Part shown: positions 44,410 through 53,555 of the stretch, in pieces
Position numbering within the stretch: position 1 is the first letter of the stretch
Layout of the letters: each line of letters begins with the position of its first letter
Assembly (NCBI RefSeq): GCF_000425405.1
Contig: NZ_AUDJ01000011.1
Coordinates: 1 to 64,000 of the forward strand
Source of the DNA: Ferrimonas kyonanensis DSM 18153
GTDB taxonomy: Bacteria > Pseudomonadota > Gammaproteobacteria > Enterobacterales > Shewanellaceae
Direction of reading: 5' to 3'
Length of the DNA: 64,000 nucleotides
The notes under the pieces: model-generated
Told to the model about the DNA's origin: nothing
Seen by the model: the letters and a program-made list of their open reading frames with translations, nothing else
Database searches by the model: none
Program-made: the position numbers and the translations under genes

Positions 44410-45771
44410 CTAGCCGGGCTGTTGAACACCGGTCACAGGCTGACGGGCGGCGAAGTAAGCCAGGGTGTCAGCCACCACCTCTTTACGCAGCAACAGCAGC
44501 GCAATCAGGTTCGGTACCGCCATCAAACCATTCACCACATCCGCCAGCAGCCAGATCATGTCCAGTTGCAGCAGGCCACCCACGGCCACCAGCGCCACAA
44601 AGCACCAGCGGTAAGGCAAGCGGGCGCGTTCGCCCCACAGGAACAGCACGGCCCGCTCGCCGTAGTAGTTCCAGCCCAGGATGGTGGTAAAAGCGAAAAA
44701 CAACAGCGCCAGGGTAATCACCTGCTGGCCCACTGTCGCCGACAGGCCGGAGGTAAAGGCCGACGACGTCATGGCCGCTCCGGCCAGCTCCCCCTGCCAG
44801 GCGCCGGTCACGATCAGCGCCAGGCCGGTGAGGGTACAGATGACAATGGTATCGAAAAACGTCCCCGTCATGGACACCAGGCCCTGCTCTACCGGCGAGT
44901 TGGTGCGGGCCGCTGCCGCTGCCATCGGCGCGCTGCCGAGGCCGGATTCATTGGAAAACACCCCGCGGGCAATACCGAACTGAATCGCCATCATCACCGT
45001 GGCACCGGCGAAGCCGCCGCCGGCCGCCTGAGGGGTAAAGGCCGCTTCCACCACCAATGCCGCCGCCGCCGGCACCGCCGCCCAGTTCAGTCCCAGCAGC
45101 ATCACGCAGGCGATCACGTAAAACACCGCCATGGAAGGCACCAGCGCAGTAGCCACCTTGGCAATGCGCTTAACGCCGCCAAGGGTTACCAGGGCCACCA
45201 GGATCGCCAGCGCCGCCATGGAGAACCAGTCGGGAATGCTAAAGGCGATGCGGGCGCCGTCGACGATGGCATTGACCTGCGGAAAGGTACCGATGCCGAA
45301 AAACGCCACTCCAAGGGTAAAGAAGGCAAACAGCTTCGCCAACCAGGCTTTGCCGGTACCATGGAGGATGTAATACATGGGTCCGCCCACCTGCTGTCCG
45401 CGCTCATCCTGACGACGGTACTTCACCGCCAGCATGCATTCGGCGTACTTGGTGGCCATGCCGGCAAACCCGGCCATCCACATCCAGAACAGGGCGCCCG
45501 GGCCCCCAAGCTTGATGGCGGTGGCCACGCCGACGATGTTACCGGTGCCGATGGTGGCCGCCAGGGCGGTGCACAGGGCCGAGAAACTGCTGATGTCGCC
45601 TTGGGCCTGATTCGGCCTCAGCATCAGTGAGATCGCCAGTGGCAGTTTTCGCACCTGCATCAGGCGTAACTGGTAGGTAAAGTAGCAGCCGGTGCCCACC
45701 AGCAGGATCAGCAACGGCGGTCCCCATACCCAACTGCTTAGGGTGGACAGTGCGTGTTCGATTGTGTTCAT
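44410..45771 (-). CDS. Na+/alanine-glycine symporter (AgcS family)
   Basis: The 453-residue inner-membrane protein imports alanine or glycine with Na+. The family signature lies in LCTALAATIGTGNIVGVATA near residue 65 and GGPGALFWMWMAGFAGMATK near 88, followed by GGPMYYILHG and FSNESGLGSAPMAAAAART near 270. About eleven membrane segments can be traced. The tandem glycine riboswitch in the leader indicates glycine as the regulating and probably also transported substrate. ATG 45771. The gene is monocistronic. Confidence 0.95.
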   Translation of the reverse strand: MNTIEHALSTLSSWVWGPPLLILLVGTGCYFTYQLRLMQVRKLPLAISLMLRPNQAQGDISSFSALCTALAATIGTGNIVGVATAIKLGGPGALFWMWMAGFAGMATKYAECMLAVKYRRQDERGQQVGGPMYYILHGTGKAWLAKLFAFFTLGVAFFGIGTFPQVNAIVDGARIAFSIPDWFSMAALAILVALVTLGGVKRIAKVATALVPSMAVFYVIACVMLLGLNWAAVPAAAALVVEAAFTPQAAGGGFAGATVMMAIQFGIARGVFSNESGLGSAPMAAAAARTNSPVEQGLVSMTGTFFDTIVICTLTGLALIVTGAWQGELAGAAMTSSAFTSGLSATVGQQVITLALLFFAFTTILGWNYYGERAVLFLWGERARLPYRWCFVALVAVGGLLQLDMIWLLADVVNGLMAVPNLIALLLLRKEVVADTLAYFAARQPVTGVQQPG

Positions 45772-45871
45772 TGATTGTCTTCCTCAGTGTGACATCTTAA
45801 CTACACAGAGGAGAACCATGCCGGACAGACAGATCCGAGGATCCGTCCTTTTGAAAGGAAAAAAATTGAGC
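45772..45871 (-). promoter_or_regulatory. expression platform between glycine riboswitch and symporter
   Basis: About 100 leader bases follow the second aptamer on the minus strand. They include a seven-T run shortly after the aptamer and a hairpin tccttt/aaagga. Whether this acts as a transcription terminator or hides the ribosome binding site (gaggaag) could not be decided by eye. Confidence 0.5.
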
Positions 45872-46058
45872 AATGTCACCCTGTCCTTTTGCCTGAGCGT
45901 TTGACTCGCCACCGCCCTAGGGGGTGTCGAGCTTGCGCCTTCGGCGTCCAAGTCAATGGATCTCTCCAGAGGCCCGTCCAGTAACAGTCCATATCGGCAG
46001 AAGCCGACGCCTGAAAGATTTACTTCTTCGGCGGACGCAGTGCGTCACTCTCCTATTA
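45872..46058 (-). ncRNA. tandem glycine riboswitch
   Basis: Reading the minus strand, two glycine aptamers follow one another. Aptamer 1 (about 46056-45985) starts with aggagag, has CCGCCGAAGAAGTAA and CTTTCAGGC. Aptamer 2 (about 45975-45876) has CTGGAGAGA, the core GACGCCGAAGGCGCAAGC, and GCTCAGGCAAAAGGACAG. These are the conserved segments of the gcvT-type glycine riboswitch, in the usual double arrangement with a short linker. It stands directly before the AgcS symporter gene, a common position in this order. The direction of control (on or off) cannot be told from sequence alone. Confidence 0.95.
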
Positions 46059-46104
46059 CCTTCATCCGGGTTTCCACCCGCCAAGGTGGAACTGCATACG
46101 TTAG

Positions 46105-46135
46105 CAAAAAGCGCGCCGTTTAGGCGCGCTTTTTT
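46105..46135. terminator. bidirectional terminator at the end of tesB
   Basis: agcgcgcc (46110-46117) pairs with ggcgcgct (46123-46130), with A residues before and T residues after on both strands. It ends tesB transcription and isolates the riboswitch leader. Confidence 0.88.
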
Positions 46136-46154
46136 GGTGATTATTGTCACATAA

Positions 46155-47024
46155 TCAGGATTTTCGGTGCATCTGTCTAAGCAAGCCTTCCTGGGCCGAA
46201 GATGCCACCAACTGCCCCTGCTGATTAAAAATCTGGCCACGAACCAGGCCGCGGGAGTTCATGGCATTGGGGGAATCGACGGCGTACAGCAACCACTGGT
46301 CGAACGCCACTGGACGGTGGAACCACATCGAGTGATCGATGGTCGCCATCTTCAATCCCGGCGTCAGGTAAGACACCCCATGGGGTTGTGCCGCGGTCAC
46401 CAGGAAGTTCAGATCCGACGCGTACGCCAGCAGGTGCTGCTGCAGGGACTGGTTGCTCGGTAACGGACCATTGGCCTTCATCCATACATAGCGCACCGGC
46501 TCACGGGGTTCCGGTTTCAACGGGTTGATGGGGTCCACCAATCGAATCTCGATGGCGGTATTGTTGAGGTAGATGTCCAGTAACTTGTCCGGCACCTTGC
46601 CCCGCATCGCCTCGGCCAACTGGAACTGGTTCGCCAGCCCGTCAGGGCCGGCCACATCCGGCATGGCAGCCTGATGCTCAAATCCGGGTTCGCTGTGGTG
46701 AAAGGAGCCGGTCAGGTGAAAAATCGGCCGGCCGTGCTGAATGGCACTGACCCGGCGAGTACTGATGCTGCCGCCATCTCGCATGTTCTCCACTTCATAG
46801 ATCACCGGCCGCTGCAGATCACCGGCACGCAGAAAGTAGGAGTGAAAAGAGTGCACCTGACGATCGTCGGCCACGGTCTGAGTCGCCGCCGCCAGCGCTT
46901 GACCCAGTACCTGCCCACCAAACAAGTGACCAAATCCCAGATCCTGACTCTGACCCCGAAACAGGCCCTGCTCTAGCTGCTCGAGAGTCATGATCTCCAG
47001 CAGGGTATCCAGTGAATTGGACAT
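46155..47024 (-). CDS. tesB: acyl-CoA thioesterase II
   Basis: TesB hydrolyses medium- and long-chain acyl-CoA to free fatty acid and CoA. The 289-residue protein has the double hot-dog layout: FGHLFGGQVLGQALAAATQT near residue 30 and, in the second half, MATIDHSMWFHRPV with the catalytic aspartate and GLVRGQIFNQQGQLVASSAQ with the catalytic glutamine. Length matches E. coli TesB (286). ATG 47024. It is separated from the following SDR gene by about 90 bases with a hairpin (47063-47082), so it is probably an independent unit. Confidence 0.93.
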   Translation of the reverse strand: MSNSLDTLLEIMTLEQLEQGLFRGQSQDLGFGHLFGGQVLGQALAAATQTVADDRQVHSFHSYFLRAGDLQRPVIYEVENMRDGGSISTRRVSAIQHGRPIFHLTGSFHHSEPGFEHQAAMPDVAGPDGLANQFQLAEAMRGKVPDKLLDIYLNNTAIEIRLVDPINPLKPEPREPVRYVWMKANGPLPSNQSLQQHLLAYASDLNFLVTAAQPHGVSYLTPGLKMATIDHSMWFHRPVAFDQWLLYAVDSPNAMNSRGLVRGQIFNQQGQLVASSAQEGLLRQMHRKS

Positions 47025-47110
47025 TGATGCGTCTCTATTTTACCAATCAGCCGTTCATGGTACCCAAGGCTCACGCCTTGGGCAACGGCGATGCTGAGAC
47101 GATGTCGCGA

Positions 47111-47998
47111 CTACCAGCTGAACAGATTGCGAATCCGATCCCGGAACGACGAGTAGGGGTTCACCACCGATTCGCTCTTCAGCTCATCCCAGGCCAGGCA
47201 CAACTCCTCCGGGCGCTGGTTCTCCGGTCTTAGCTTAATGCCATGGGTCTCAACGGTCTTGGCCAGGGTAAAGTGACCGGCGGCCGCCGTCAGCGTTACC
47301 CCATTGGGGGCTTGCGGAGACAGCAGATACAGCAGTCCGGGTACCACGGCACTGCTTTGCAGGTACTTCAGTTGCTCGGCGTCGTAGAAAGAAGACACCA
47401 TGCGGGTGGCGGCGGAAGCGCATAAGGCGTTGCAGCGAATGCCGTACTCGGTCGTCAGGTGCGACAGGGACAACATAAAGCCGCGATTGGCCATCATACT
47501 GGCGCCAAAGCCTCCCAGCTCGCGGTCGCCGTAGAGGCCCGAGAAGCCGCAGCCCACCACGATGGCCCCCTGGCTTTTGATCAGCTCGTCGGTGGCAGCA
47601 TGAATCAGGTTGACGGTGCCGAAGTGATTCACCTCCATCATCCGCCGGTACTCGTCGAGCTGGCATTGAATCGTTTGCTGAATCAGAATCCCGGCATTGG
47701 CCACCACCGCATTGACCCGGCCAAAGCGCTTGACCGCCGCCTCGACCACCGCCTCCATGGCCTGGTAGTCGGTGACGTCGGCGCAGATCGGCAACGCCTC
47801 GCCATCGAGGCTGTCCACCAGTGCCGCAACCTCCTCCACGTAGCTGGCATCGACGCCACTACCGTCGGCGTCACAGCCGTTGTCCACCAGCACCAGCTTG
47901 GCGCCCCGCTCGGCCAGGGCGATGGCAAACGCCCGTCCCAGGCCTCGACCGGCGCCAGAGAGGATCACCACCTGATCATCAAAACGGATTGAATTCAT
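47111..47998 (-). CDS. short-chain dehydrogenase-like protein lacking catalytic Tyr and Lys
   Basis: The 295-residue protein keeps the SDR cofactor motif (SGAGRGLGRAFAIALAERGA, residues about 14-33), D in LVLVDNG, and VVANAGI, and resembles the dehydrogenase domain of multifunctional peroxisomal proteins. The YxxxK motif, however, reads FGASM in GGFGASMMANRGF: tyrosine is phenylalanine and lysine is methionine. The expected serine position (GCGFSGLYGD) is also unusual. It is therefore probably not a normal dehydrogenase. ATG 47998 is used because the longer frame has no family match at its start. It is divergent from menA. Confidence 0.8.
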   Translation of the reverse strand: MNSIRFDDQVVILSGAGRGLGRAFAIALAERGAKLVLVDNGCDADGSGVDASYVEEVAALVDSLDGEALPICADVTDYQAMEAVVEAAVKRFGRVNAVVANAGILIQQTIQCQLDEYRRMMEVNHFGTVNLIHAATDELIKSQGAIVVGCGFSGLYGDRELGGFGASMMANRGFMLSLSHLTTEYGIRCNALCASAATRMVSSFYDAEQLKYLQSSAVVPGLLYLLSPQAPNGVTLTAAAGHFTLAKTVETHGIKLRPENQRPEELCLAWDELKSESVVNPYSSFRDRIRNLFSW

Positions 47999-48231
47999 AC
48001 ACTTTCCATCCCTGAATTCCATACCAACCCAAGTAACTTCCCCATCGATTTCTATTCGCCAAAGAAAGCACTCTCCATTTGAAAACAATGAGTTAATCCT
48101 AATTTAATTGCCAGTATTAACTCGGCTTCGTTGTCCGATTCTTAACCCGGATCACAACCGAATAGGATGAAAAGTGAAACTCCTCTCTTTCGGGTTACAA
48201 TAAACGCGTCCTAACCACTTCCAGAGAAACA
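47999..48231. other. divergent promoter region between SDR-like gene and menA
   Basis: This AT-rich stretch of 233 bases must contain the two promoters. No known operator was identified. Confidence 0.45.
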
Positions 48232-49113
48232 ATGAACCTACAATATTGGATTCTGGCCATTCGGCCCCGTACCCTGCCGGCAGCCATCGGCCCCCTGCTG
48301 GTGGGCAATGTCCTGGCGGTGTACCACCAGGATTTTTCCTGGCTGGTGGCCATCGCCTCCATGGCCTGCGCGGTGTTGCTGCAGATTGGCGTCAACCTGG
48401 CCAATGACTATTTCGATTTCAAATCCGGTGTCGATACCGACGAACGCCTGGGGCCAACCCGAGTCACCCAGCAAGGGTTGCTGTCGGCCACCTCGGTGCG
48501 CAACGGCATGATCCTGTCACTGACGCTGGCCACCCTCATCGGCCAGTACCTGATCTTTGTCGGCGGCTGGCCTATCGCCGGATTGGCGCTGTTCGCCCTG
48601 GCCGGTGCCCTGTGCTACTCCGGCGGCCCCTACCCGCTGGCCTCCCATGGGCTGGGAGAAATTGCCGCCTACATCTATTTTGGCCTGGTGGCCGTGGTGG
48701 GCAGCTATTTCATTCAGACCGGCACCACCGACTCCAGTGCCTGGCTGCTGGCCAGTGCCGTCGGCCTGCTCAATGCCGCCATCATGCTGGTGAACAACAC
48801 TCGGGATCGCAGCACCGACATTAAAGCCGGCAAACGTACCCTGGCTGTGCGCCTGGGACTGGAGCGGTCGCAGTTGCTGTACCAGATGCTGATTGCCAGC
48901 CCCTACCTGATGGTGACGCTGGGATGGCTGATGGGACTCCTGCCCGGCGCCACCGTGGCCGCCTGCGCCATCTCCATCCCCATGGCCAAGGCCCTGGCGA
49001 CCGAATTCGCTCATACCCAGGGCGCCGCCCTCAACCCGCTGTTGGGGCGCACAGCCAAACTGACGATGTTTTTCAGTGGCCTGGCGTCCGGTGGCTTGCT
49101 GATGGCGCTGTAA
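48232..49113 (+). CDS. menA: 1,4-dihydroxy-2-naphthoate octaprenyltransferase
   Basis: MenA attaches the polyprenyl chain to dihydroxynaphthoate, the membrane step of menaquinone synthesis. The 293-residue UbiA-family protein has the first prenyl-diphosphate/Mg motif NDYFDFKSGVDTDERLGPTR near residue 60 and the second in VNNTRDRSTDIKAGKRTLAV near 187. About eight membrane segments are visible. ATG 48232 starts MNLQYWILAIRPRTLPAAIG, the usual beginning. Menaquinone fits an organism that respires anaerobically with multiheme cytochromes. A strong terminator follows the gene. Confidence 0.95.
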   Translation: MNLQYWILAIRPRTLPAAIGPLLVGNVLAVYHQDFSWLVAIASMACAVLLQIGVNLANDYFDFKSGVDTDERLGPTRVTQQGLLSATSVRNGMILSLTLATLIGQYLIFVGGWPIAGLALFALAGALCYSGGPYPLASHGLGEIAAYIYFGLVAVVGSYFIQTGTTDSSAWLLASAVGLLNAAIMLVNNTRDRSTDIKAGKRTLAVRLGLERSQLLYQMLIASPYLMVTLGWLMGLLPGATVAACAISIPMAKALATEFAHTQGAALNPLLGRTAKLTMFFSGLASGGLLMAL

Positions 49114-49135
49114 GCCTGCGTCACAGAAACACCCA

Positions 49136-49159
49136 AGCGGGCCTCGAGCCCGCTTTTTT
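49136..49159 (+). terminator. terminator of menA
   Basis: agcgggc (49136-49142) pairs with gcccgct (49148-49154), followed by six T. Confidence 0.92.
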
Positions 49160-49239
49160 ATTGCCGAGCCTCAGTGATGAGTGTCACACTCAGGCCAGTT
49201 GCTGATACACTAGAGGGGTCTAAAACCACAAATAAAAAC

Positions 49240-50934
49240 ATGCCGATGGAAGATATTAAACGTCCCCTGTACATCCCCTATGCTGGCCCGGTGCTGCTCG
49301 AAACCTCCCTGCTGAACAAAGGCTCCGCTTTCTCCGAAGAGGAAAGAGTGGCATTCAACCTGGCAGGCCTGTTACCTGAAGCGATTGAAAATATTGAAGA
49401 ACAGGCAGAACGCGCCTACCTTCAGTTTCAAAATTTCAGTAACGACATGGATAAGCACATCTACCTGCGCAACATCCAGGACACCAACGAAACCCTGTTC
49501 TATCGACTGGTGAACAACCACATCACCGAGATGATGCCGATCATCTACACCCCCACGGTTGGTGAGGCCTGTGAACAGTTCTCCAACATCTACCGCCGTG
49601 CCCGCGGCCTGATGGTCAGTTACCCCAACCGTCACCGCATCGATGACATCCTCAACAACGCCACCCGGCATAACGTGCGGGTGATCGTGATCACCGATGG
49701 TGAGCGGATTCTGGGCCTGGGCGACCAGGGCATCGGTGGCATGGGCATTCCCATCGGCAAACTGTCGCTGTACACCTCCTGCGGCGGCATCAGCCCGGCC
49801 TACACCCTGCCCATCGTGCTGGATGTGGGCACCGACAACCCCCAGCGCCTCAACGACCACATGTACATGGGCTGGCGCAACAAGCGTATCTCCGGTGACG
49901 AATACAATGAGTTTGTCGATGACGTGCTCAGTGCCGTGCAACGCCGCTGGCCCAATGCGCTGGTGCAGTTTGAAGATTTTGCCCAGAAAAATGCCATGCC
50001 ACTGCTGGAGCGCTACAAAGACCGGCTGTGCTGCTTTAACGACGACATTCAAGGCACCGCGGCGGTCACCGTCGGCTCGCTGCTGGCCGCCTGCAAAGCC
50101 GCCGGCACCCAACTCAAACAGCAGACCATCGCCTTTTTGGGCGCCGGCTCTGCCGGTTGCGGCATCGCCGAGGCGATCATCGCCCAGATGGTGGCCGAAG
50201 GCCTGGAAGATCACCAGGCTCGAGAGAAGGTGCACATGGTCGATCGCTGGGGTCTGCTGCAGGAAGGGATGCAAAACCTACTGCCGTTCCAGCAAAAACT
50301 GACCCAATGCTTGGACAAGACCCAGTCCTGGAGTGGTGACAACGGCGCCGTGTCGCTGCTGGAGGTGATGGAACACGCCAAACCCACGGTGCTGATCGGC
50401 GTCAGCGGGGCACCGGGCCTGTTCACCGAAGAGGTGATCAAGACCATGCACAAGCACTGTCCCCGCCCCATCGTGTTTCCACTGTCCAACCCCACCAGTC
50501 GGGTGGAAGCGATTCCGGAGGACATCCTGCGCTGGACGCAAGGCCAGGCCCTGGTCGCCACCGGCAGCCCCTTCAACCCGGTAGAGCTGGACGGGGAGGT
50601 CTTCCCCATCGCCCAGTGCAATAACAGCTACATCTTTCCGGGTATCGGCCTGGGCGTGCTGGCCTGCAACGCCGACCGGGTCACCGATGGCATGCTGATG
50701 GCCTCCAGCCGGGCCCTGGCGGAGTGTTCACCTCTGGCCATCGAAGGGGAAGGCGCGCTGTTGCCACCTCTGGAGCAGATTCAGGAGGTCAGCAAACAGA
50801 TCGCCTTTGCCGTGGCCCGGGCCGCCATGACCGACGGCGTCGCCAAGATGATCAAGAACGTCGACCTCAAGGACGCCATCGAGCGACAGTTCTGGCAACC
50901 GGAATACCGCGACTACAAGCGCACCAGTTTCTGA
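49240..50934 (+). CDS. maeA: NAD-dependent malic enzyme
   Basis: MaeA decarboxylates malate to pyruvate with NAD+. The 564-residue protein is colinear with E. coli MaeA (565): [20 protein letters not shown] at the N-terminus, [20 protein letters not shown], the substrate and metal region [20 protein letters not shown] and [15 protein letters not shown], the nucleotide fold [16 protein letters not shown], and [17 protein letters not shown]. Starts at ATG 49240 or 49246 are both possible, and no clear ribosome binding site distinguishes them; the upstream in-frame codons overlap the intergenic region. A bidirectional terminator follows at 50950. Confidence 0.95.
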   Translation: MPMEDIKRPLYIPYAGPVLLETSLLNKGSAFSEEERVAFNLAGLLPEAIENIEEQAERAYLQFQNFSNDMDKHIYLRNIQDTNETLFYRLVNNHITEMMPIIYTPTVGEACEQFSNIYRRARGLMVSYPNRHRIDDILNNATRHNVRVIVITDGERILGLGDQGIGGMGIPIGKLSLYTSCGGISPAYTLPIVLDVGTDNPQRLNDHMYMGWRNKRISGDEYNEFVDDVLSAVQRRWPNALVQFEDFAQKNAMPLLERYKDRLCCFNDDIQGTAAVTVGSLLAACKAAGTQLKQQTIAFLGAGSAGCGIAEAIIAQMVAEGLEDHQAREKVHMVDRWGLLQEGMQNLLPFQQKLTQCLDKTQSWSGDNGAVSLLEVMEHAKPTVLIGVSGAPGLFTEEVIKTMHKHCPRPIVFPLSNPTSRVEAIPEDILRWTQGQALVATGSPFNPVELDGEVFPIAQCNNSYIFPGIGLGVLACNADRVTDGMLMASSRALAECSPLAIEGEGALLPPLEQIQEVSKQIAFAVARAAMTDGVAKMIKNVDLKDAIERQFWQPEYRDYKRTSF

Positions 50935-50940
50935 TCAACG

Positions 50941-50976
50941 CAAAACAAGAAGGGGCTCCGAAGAGCCCCTTGTTTT
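50941..50976. terminator. bidirectional terminator between maeA and prpE
   Basis: aaggggctc (50950-50958) pairs with gagcccctt (50963-50971) over cgaa, with A-rich and T-rich flanks on the two sides. It serves the convergent genes maeA and prpE. Confidence 0.88.
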
Positions 50977-50990
50977 AGGCCATCGCCCAC

Positions 50991-52916
50991 TCAGGACAGG
51001 TCCAGCACCGGCTGATGGGCGGTGGTCAGCCCCATCTGCGCCAACGCCTGGCCGATGACATTGAGGCTGTCCGGGTCTTCGATGGTGGCCGGTGGCACCA
51101 CCGCCTCACCGTTGGCCAGCTTACGCATGGTGCCCCGCAGGATCTTACCGGAACGGGTCTTGGGCAACTTTTCCACCACCGCCACCAGTTTAAAGGCCGC
51201 CACCGCCCCTACCTCGGCCCGAACCAACGCCACCAGCTCGGTTTTAATCCGCTCCAGATCGGTGTCCATCCCCTGCTTCAGCACCACCAACCCCAGCGGC
51301 AACTGACCCTTAAGGGTGTCCTTAACGCCAATGACCGCCGCCTCGGCGACCGCCCCGTGCTGCGCCAGCACCTCCTCGAATCGACCGGTAGAAAGCCGGT
51401 GCCCGGCCACGTTGATGATGTCGTCCACCCTGCCCATGACATACAGGTAGCCGTCCTCATCCATATAGCCGGCGTCGCCCGTCAGGTAATAACCCGGGTA
51501 ACGGCTCAAGTAGCCATCCCGGTAACGATCGTCGTTGTTCCACAGGGTCATCAAGGTGCCCGGCGGCAGTGGCAGTTTGATGGTGACCGCGCCACTTTGT
51601 CCCGCGGCCACCGGTTGCCCCAGCTCATCCAGCACCTCCACCTGATAGCCGGGCACTGCCAGTGCCGGCGACCCCGGTTTGATCGGCAGCGGCGCCATCC
51701 CCAAGGGGTTGGCACAGATGGGCCAGCCAGTCTCGGTTTGCCACCAGTGATCCACCACCGGCACCTGCAGCATGTCCGCGGCCCAGGTCAGGGTATCCGG
51801 GTCGCAACGCTCACCGGCCAGGAACAGCGCCTGCAGGCTGCTGATGTCCACCCCCTGCAGCAAACTGGCGGTGGCATCCACCCGCTTGATGGCCCGAATG
51901 GCCGTCGGGGCGGTAAAAAAGGTTTTCACCCGGTACTGCTCGATGATCCGCCAGAAGGCACCGGCGTCCGGCGTCCCCACCGGCTTACCTTCGTACAGCA
52001 ACGTGGTCGCCCGGGCCAACAGCGGCCCATAGACGATGTAGGAGTGGCCCACCACCCAACCCACGTCCGAGGCCGCCCAGAACACATCGCCGGCATCGAT
52101 GTTGTAGATCTGTTTCATCGACCAGGCCAGCGCCACCGCATGGCCGCCGTTATCACGGACCACCCCTTTGGGTCGGCCTGTGGTGCCAGAGGTATAGAGA
52201 ATGTAGAGCGGGTCACTGGCCGCCACCTCGACGCAGGGCACCGGCTGTGCCTGCTGCAACAGTTGCTGCCAGTCCCGGTCGCCCTGGCGCTCCAGATCCG
52301 CCGGACACTGGGGCCGCTGAAACACCACCGCGTACTCCACCCGGTGCTCACACAGATCCAGCGCTTTATCCAAAAGCGGTTTATAGGGAATCACCCCGGA
52401 CGGCTCGATGCCACAAGAAGCCGACAGCACCAGCTTGGGCTTGGCGTCATCGATGCGACTGGCCAGCTCCGGTGGTGCGAACCCACCGAACACCACCGAA
52501 TGCACCGCCCCCAGACGGGCGCAGGCCAGCATGGCATAGGCCGTTTCTGGAATCATCGGCATGTAGATCACCACGCGATCGCCCTTGCCCACCCCCAGAT
52601 TGGCCATGGCTCCGGCCAGGGTGGCCACCCGCTGCTGCAACTGCTGGTAGCTGATCGCCTCTTCGGTGCCCGTGACCGGGCTAACGTACTGAATCGCTAC
52701 CTGCTGACCGTGCCCCGCCTCAACGTGGCGGTCGACGGCGTTGTAGCAGGTATTGAGGCTGGCACCGGGGAACCAGCGATAGAAGGGCGCATCACGATCA
52801 TCCAGCACCTGATCCACCGGTTGCATCCATTCGATTTGAGTGGCGGCGTGACGCCAGAACGCCTGAGGGTTCTGCCACGCCTGCTGCTGCATCTGCTTGA
52901 CCTTATTTAACGGCAT
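50991..52916 (-). CDS. prpE: propionyl-CoA synthetase
   Basis: The 641-residue ligase activates propionate (and less well acetate) with ATP and CoA. It has the ACS-type N-terminus, then SVVFGGFAPPELASRIDDAK and SASCGIEPSGVIPYKPLLDK, characteristic of PrpE/ACSS3 rather than acetyl-CoA synthetase. The adenylation motif is YTSGTTGRPKGVVRDNGGHA near residue 240, and the C-terminal lysine is in KTRSGKILRGTMRK. It is divergent from liuR, and the LiuR-type operator lies between the two, so propionate activation may be co-regulated with branched-chain amino acid use. ATG 52916 follows ggagg. An acetyl-CoA synthetase function cannot be fully excluded. Confidence 0.85.
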   Translation of the reverse strand: MPLNKVKQMQQQAWQNPQAFWRHAATQIEWMQPVDQVLDDRDAPFYRWFPGASLNTCYNAVDRHVEAGHGQQVAIQYVSPVTGTEEAISYQQLQQRVATLAGAMANLGVGKGDRVVIYMPMIPETAYAMLACARLGAVHSVVFGGFAPPELASRIDDAKPKLVLSASCGIEPSGVIPYKPLLDKALDLCEHRVEYAVVFQRPQCPADLERQGDRDWQQLLQQAQPVPCVEVAASDPLYILYTSGTTGRPKGVVRDNGGHAVALAWSMKQIYNIDAGDVFWAASDVGWVVGHSYIVYGPLLARATTLLYEGKPVGTPDAGAFWRIIEQYRVKTFFTAPTAIRAIKRVDATASLLQGVDISSLQALFLAGERCDPDTLTWAADMLQVPVVDHWWQTETGWPICANPLGMAPLPIKPGSPALAVPGYQVEVLDELGQPVAAGQSGAVTIKLPLPPGTLMTLWNNDDRYRDGYLSRYPGYYLTGDAGYMDEDGYLYVMGRVDDIINVAGHRLSTGRFEEVLAQHGAVAEAAVIGVKDTLKGQLPLGLVVLKQGMDTDLERIKTELVALVRAEVGAVAAFKLVAVVEKLPKTRSGKILRGTMRKLANGEAVVPPATIEDPDSLNVIGQALAQMGLTTAHQPVLDLS

Positions 52917-53023
52917 AGGGCCTCCATGGTCGGGATTAACTGGGTCAGGCTTTCAGTTGTAGCAGATGACGGCCGGCGGCCCCATTCGACCATCGGCTAA
53001 CTTCTGACCAGTCGCAACACAAA

Positions 53024-53041
53024 CTTTACCTTTACGTAAAC
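53024..53041. promoter_or_regulatory. probable LiuR operator between prpE and liuR
   Basis: TTTAC (53025-53029) and GTAAA (53036-53040) are six bases apart, as in the operator at 28086-28103; the inner part is itself the palindrome tttacgtaaa. TATAAG at 53046-53051 is a plausible -10 for liuR. The position allows control of both prpE and liuR-liuABCDE-aacS. Confidence 0.75.
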
Positions 53042-53083
53042 TTCCTATAAGGTGACTTTAAGCTAGAAGAGACCGATACCAAG

Positions 53084-53485
53084 ATGACAGAAACTACAGA
53101 CGTGACCTATTCCATCAGCGAGCTGGCTCGTGAATTTGACATCACCACCCGCAGCATTCGTTTCTACGAAGATCAGGGACTGATCAGCCCCCGGCGTCGT
53201 GGCCAGACCCGCATCTACAGCCTGCAGGACAAAGTCCGGCTGAAGCTGATCTTGCGCGGCAAACGTCTGGGTTTCTCCTTGGCGGAAACCGGTCGGTTGT
53301 TCGACCTGTACGACGCCGACAAGAGCAGCGGCACTCAGTTGCATACCATGCTGGAGCTGATCGAAACCAAGAAAGCGGATCTTCAACAACAGATGGACGA
53401 CATTAAGGTGGTGATGATGGAACTCAGCTCCGCCGAACAGCAATGCAAGCAAGCACTGCAAGAGCTCACCGCCGAACTACAATAA
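53084..53485 (+). CDS. liuR: MerR-family regulator of branched-chain amino acid degradation
   Basis: LiuR regulates leucine/isovalerate (and often isoleucine/valine) degradation genes. The 133-residue protein has the MerR winged helix [20 protein letters not shown] and [18 protein letters not shown], followed by a dimerisation helix rich in Q and E ([20 protein letters not shown]). No metal-binding cysteine cluster typical of metal sensors is present; the single late cysteine is in AEQQCKQ. It is the first gene of the liu operon, with a 70-base gap to liuA, and probably acts on the operators at 53024 and 28086. Confidence 0.93.
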   Translation: MTETTDVTYSISELAREFDITTRSIRFYEDQGLISPRRRGQTRIYSLQDKVRLKLILRGKRLGFSLAETGRLFDLYDADKSSGTQLHTMLELIETKKADLQQQMDDIKVVMMELSSAEQQCKQALQELTAELQ

Positions 53486-53555
53486 CAGGCGGGCCCTCTT
53501 TTGTGGCCGGAGTGCCACCAGTCTTGCTGCCCAAAAGGAACCAAGGGGAGAAGAT

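Noticed and set aside
45692-45904. Plus-strand frame of 70 codons overlapping the riboswitch
   Set aside because: It lies on the antisense of the symporter start and of the riboswitch, with no family features.
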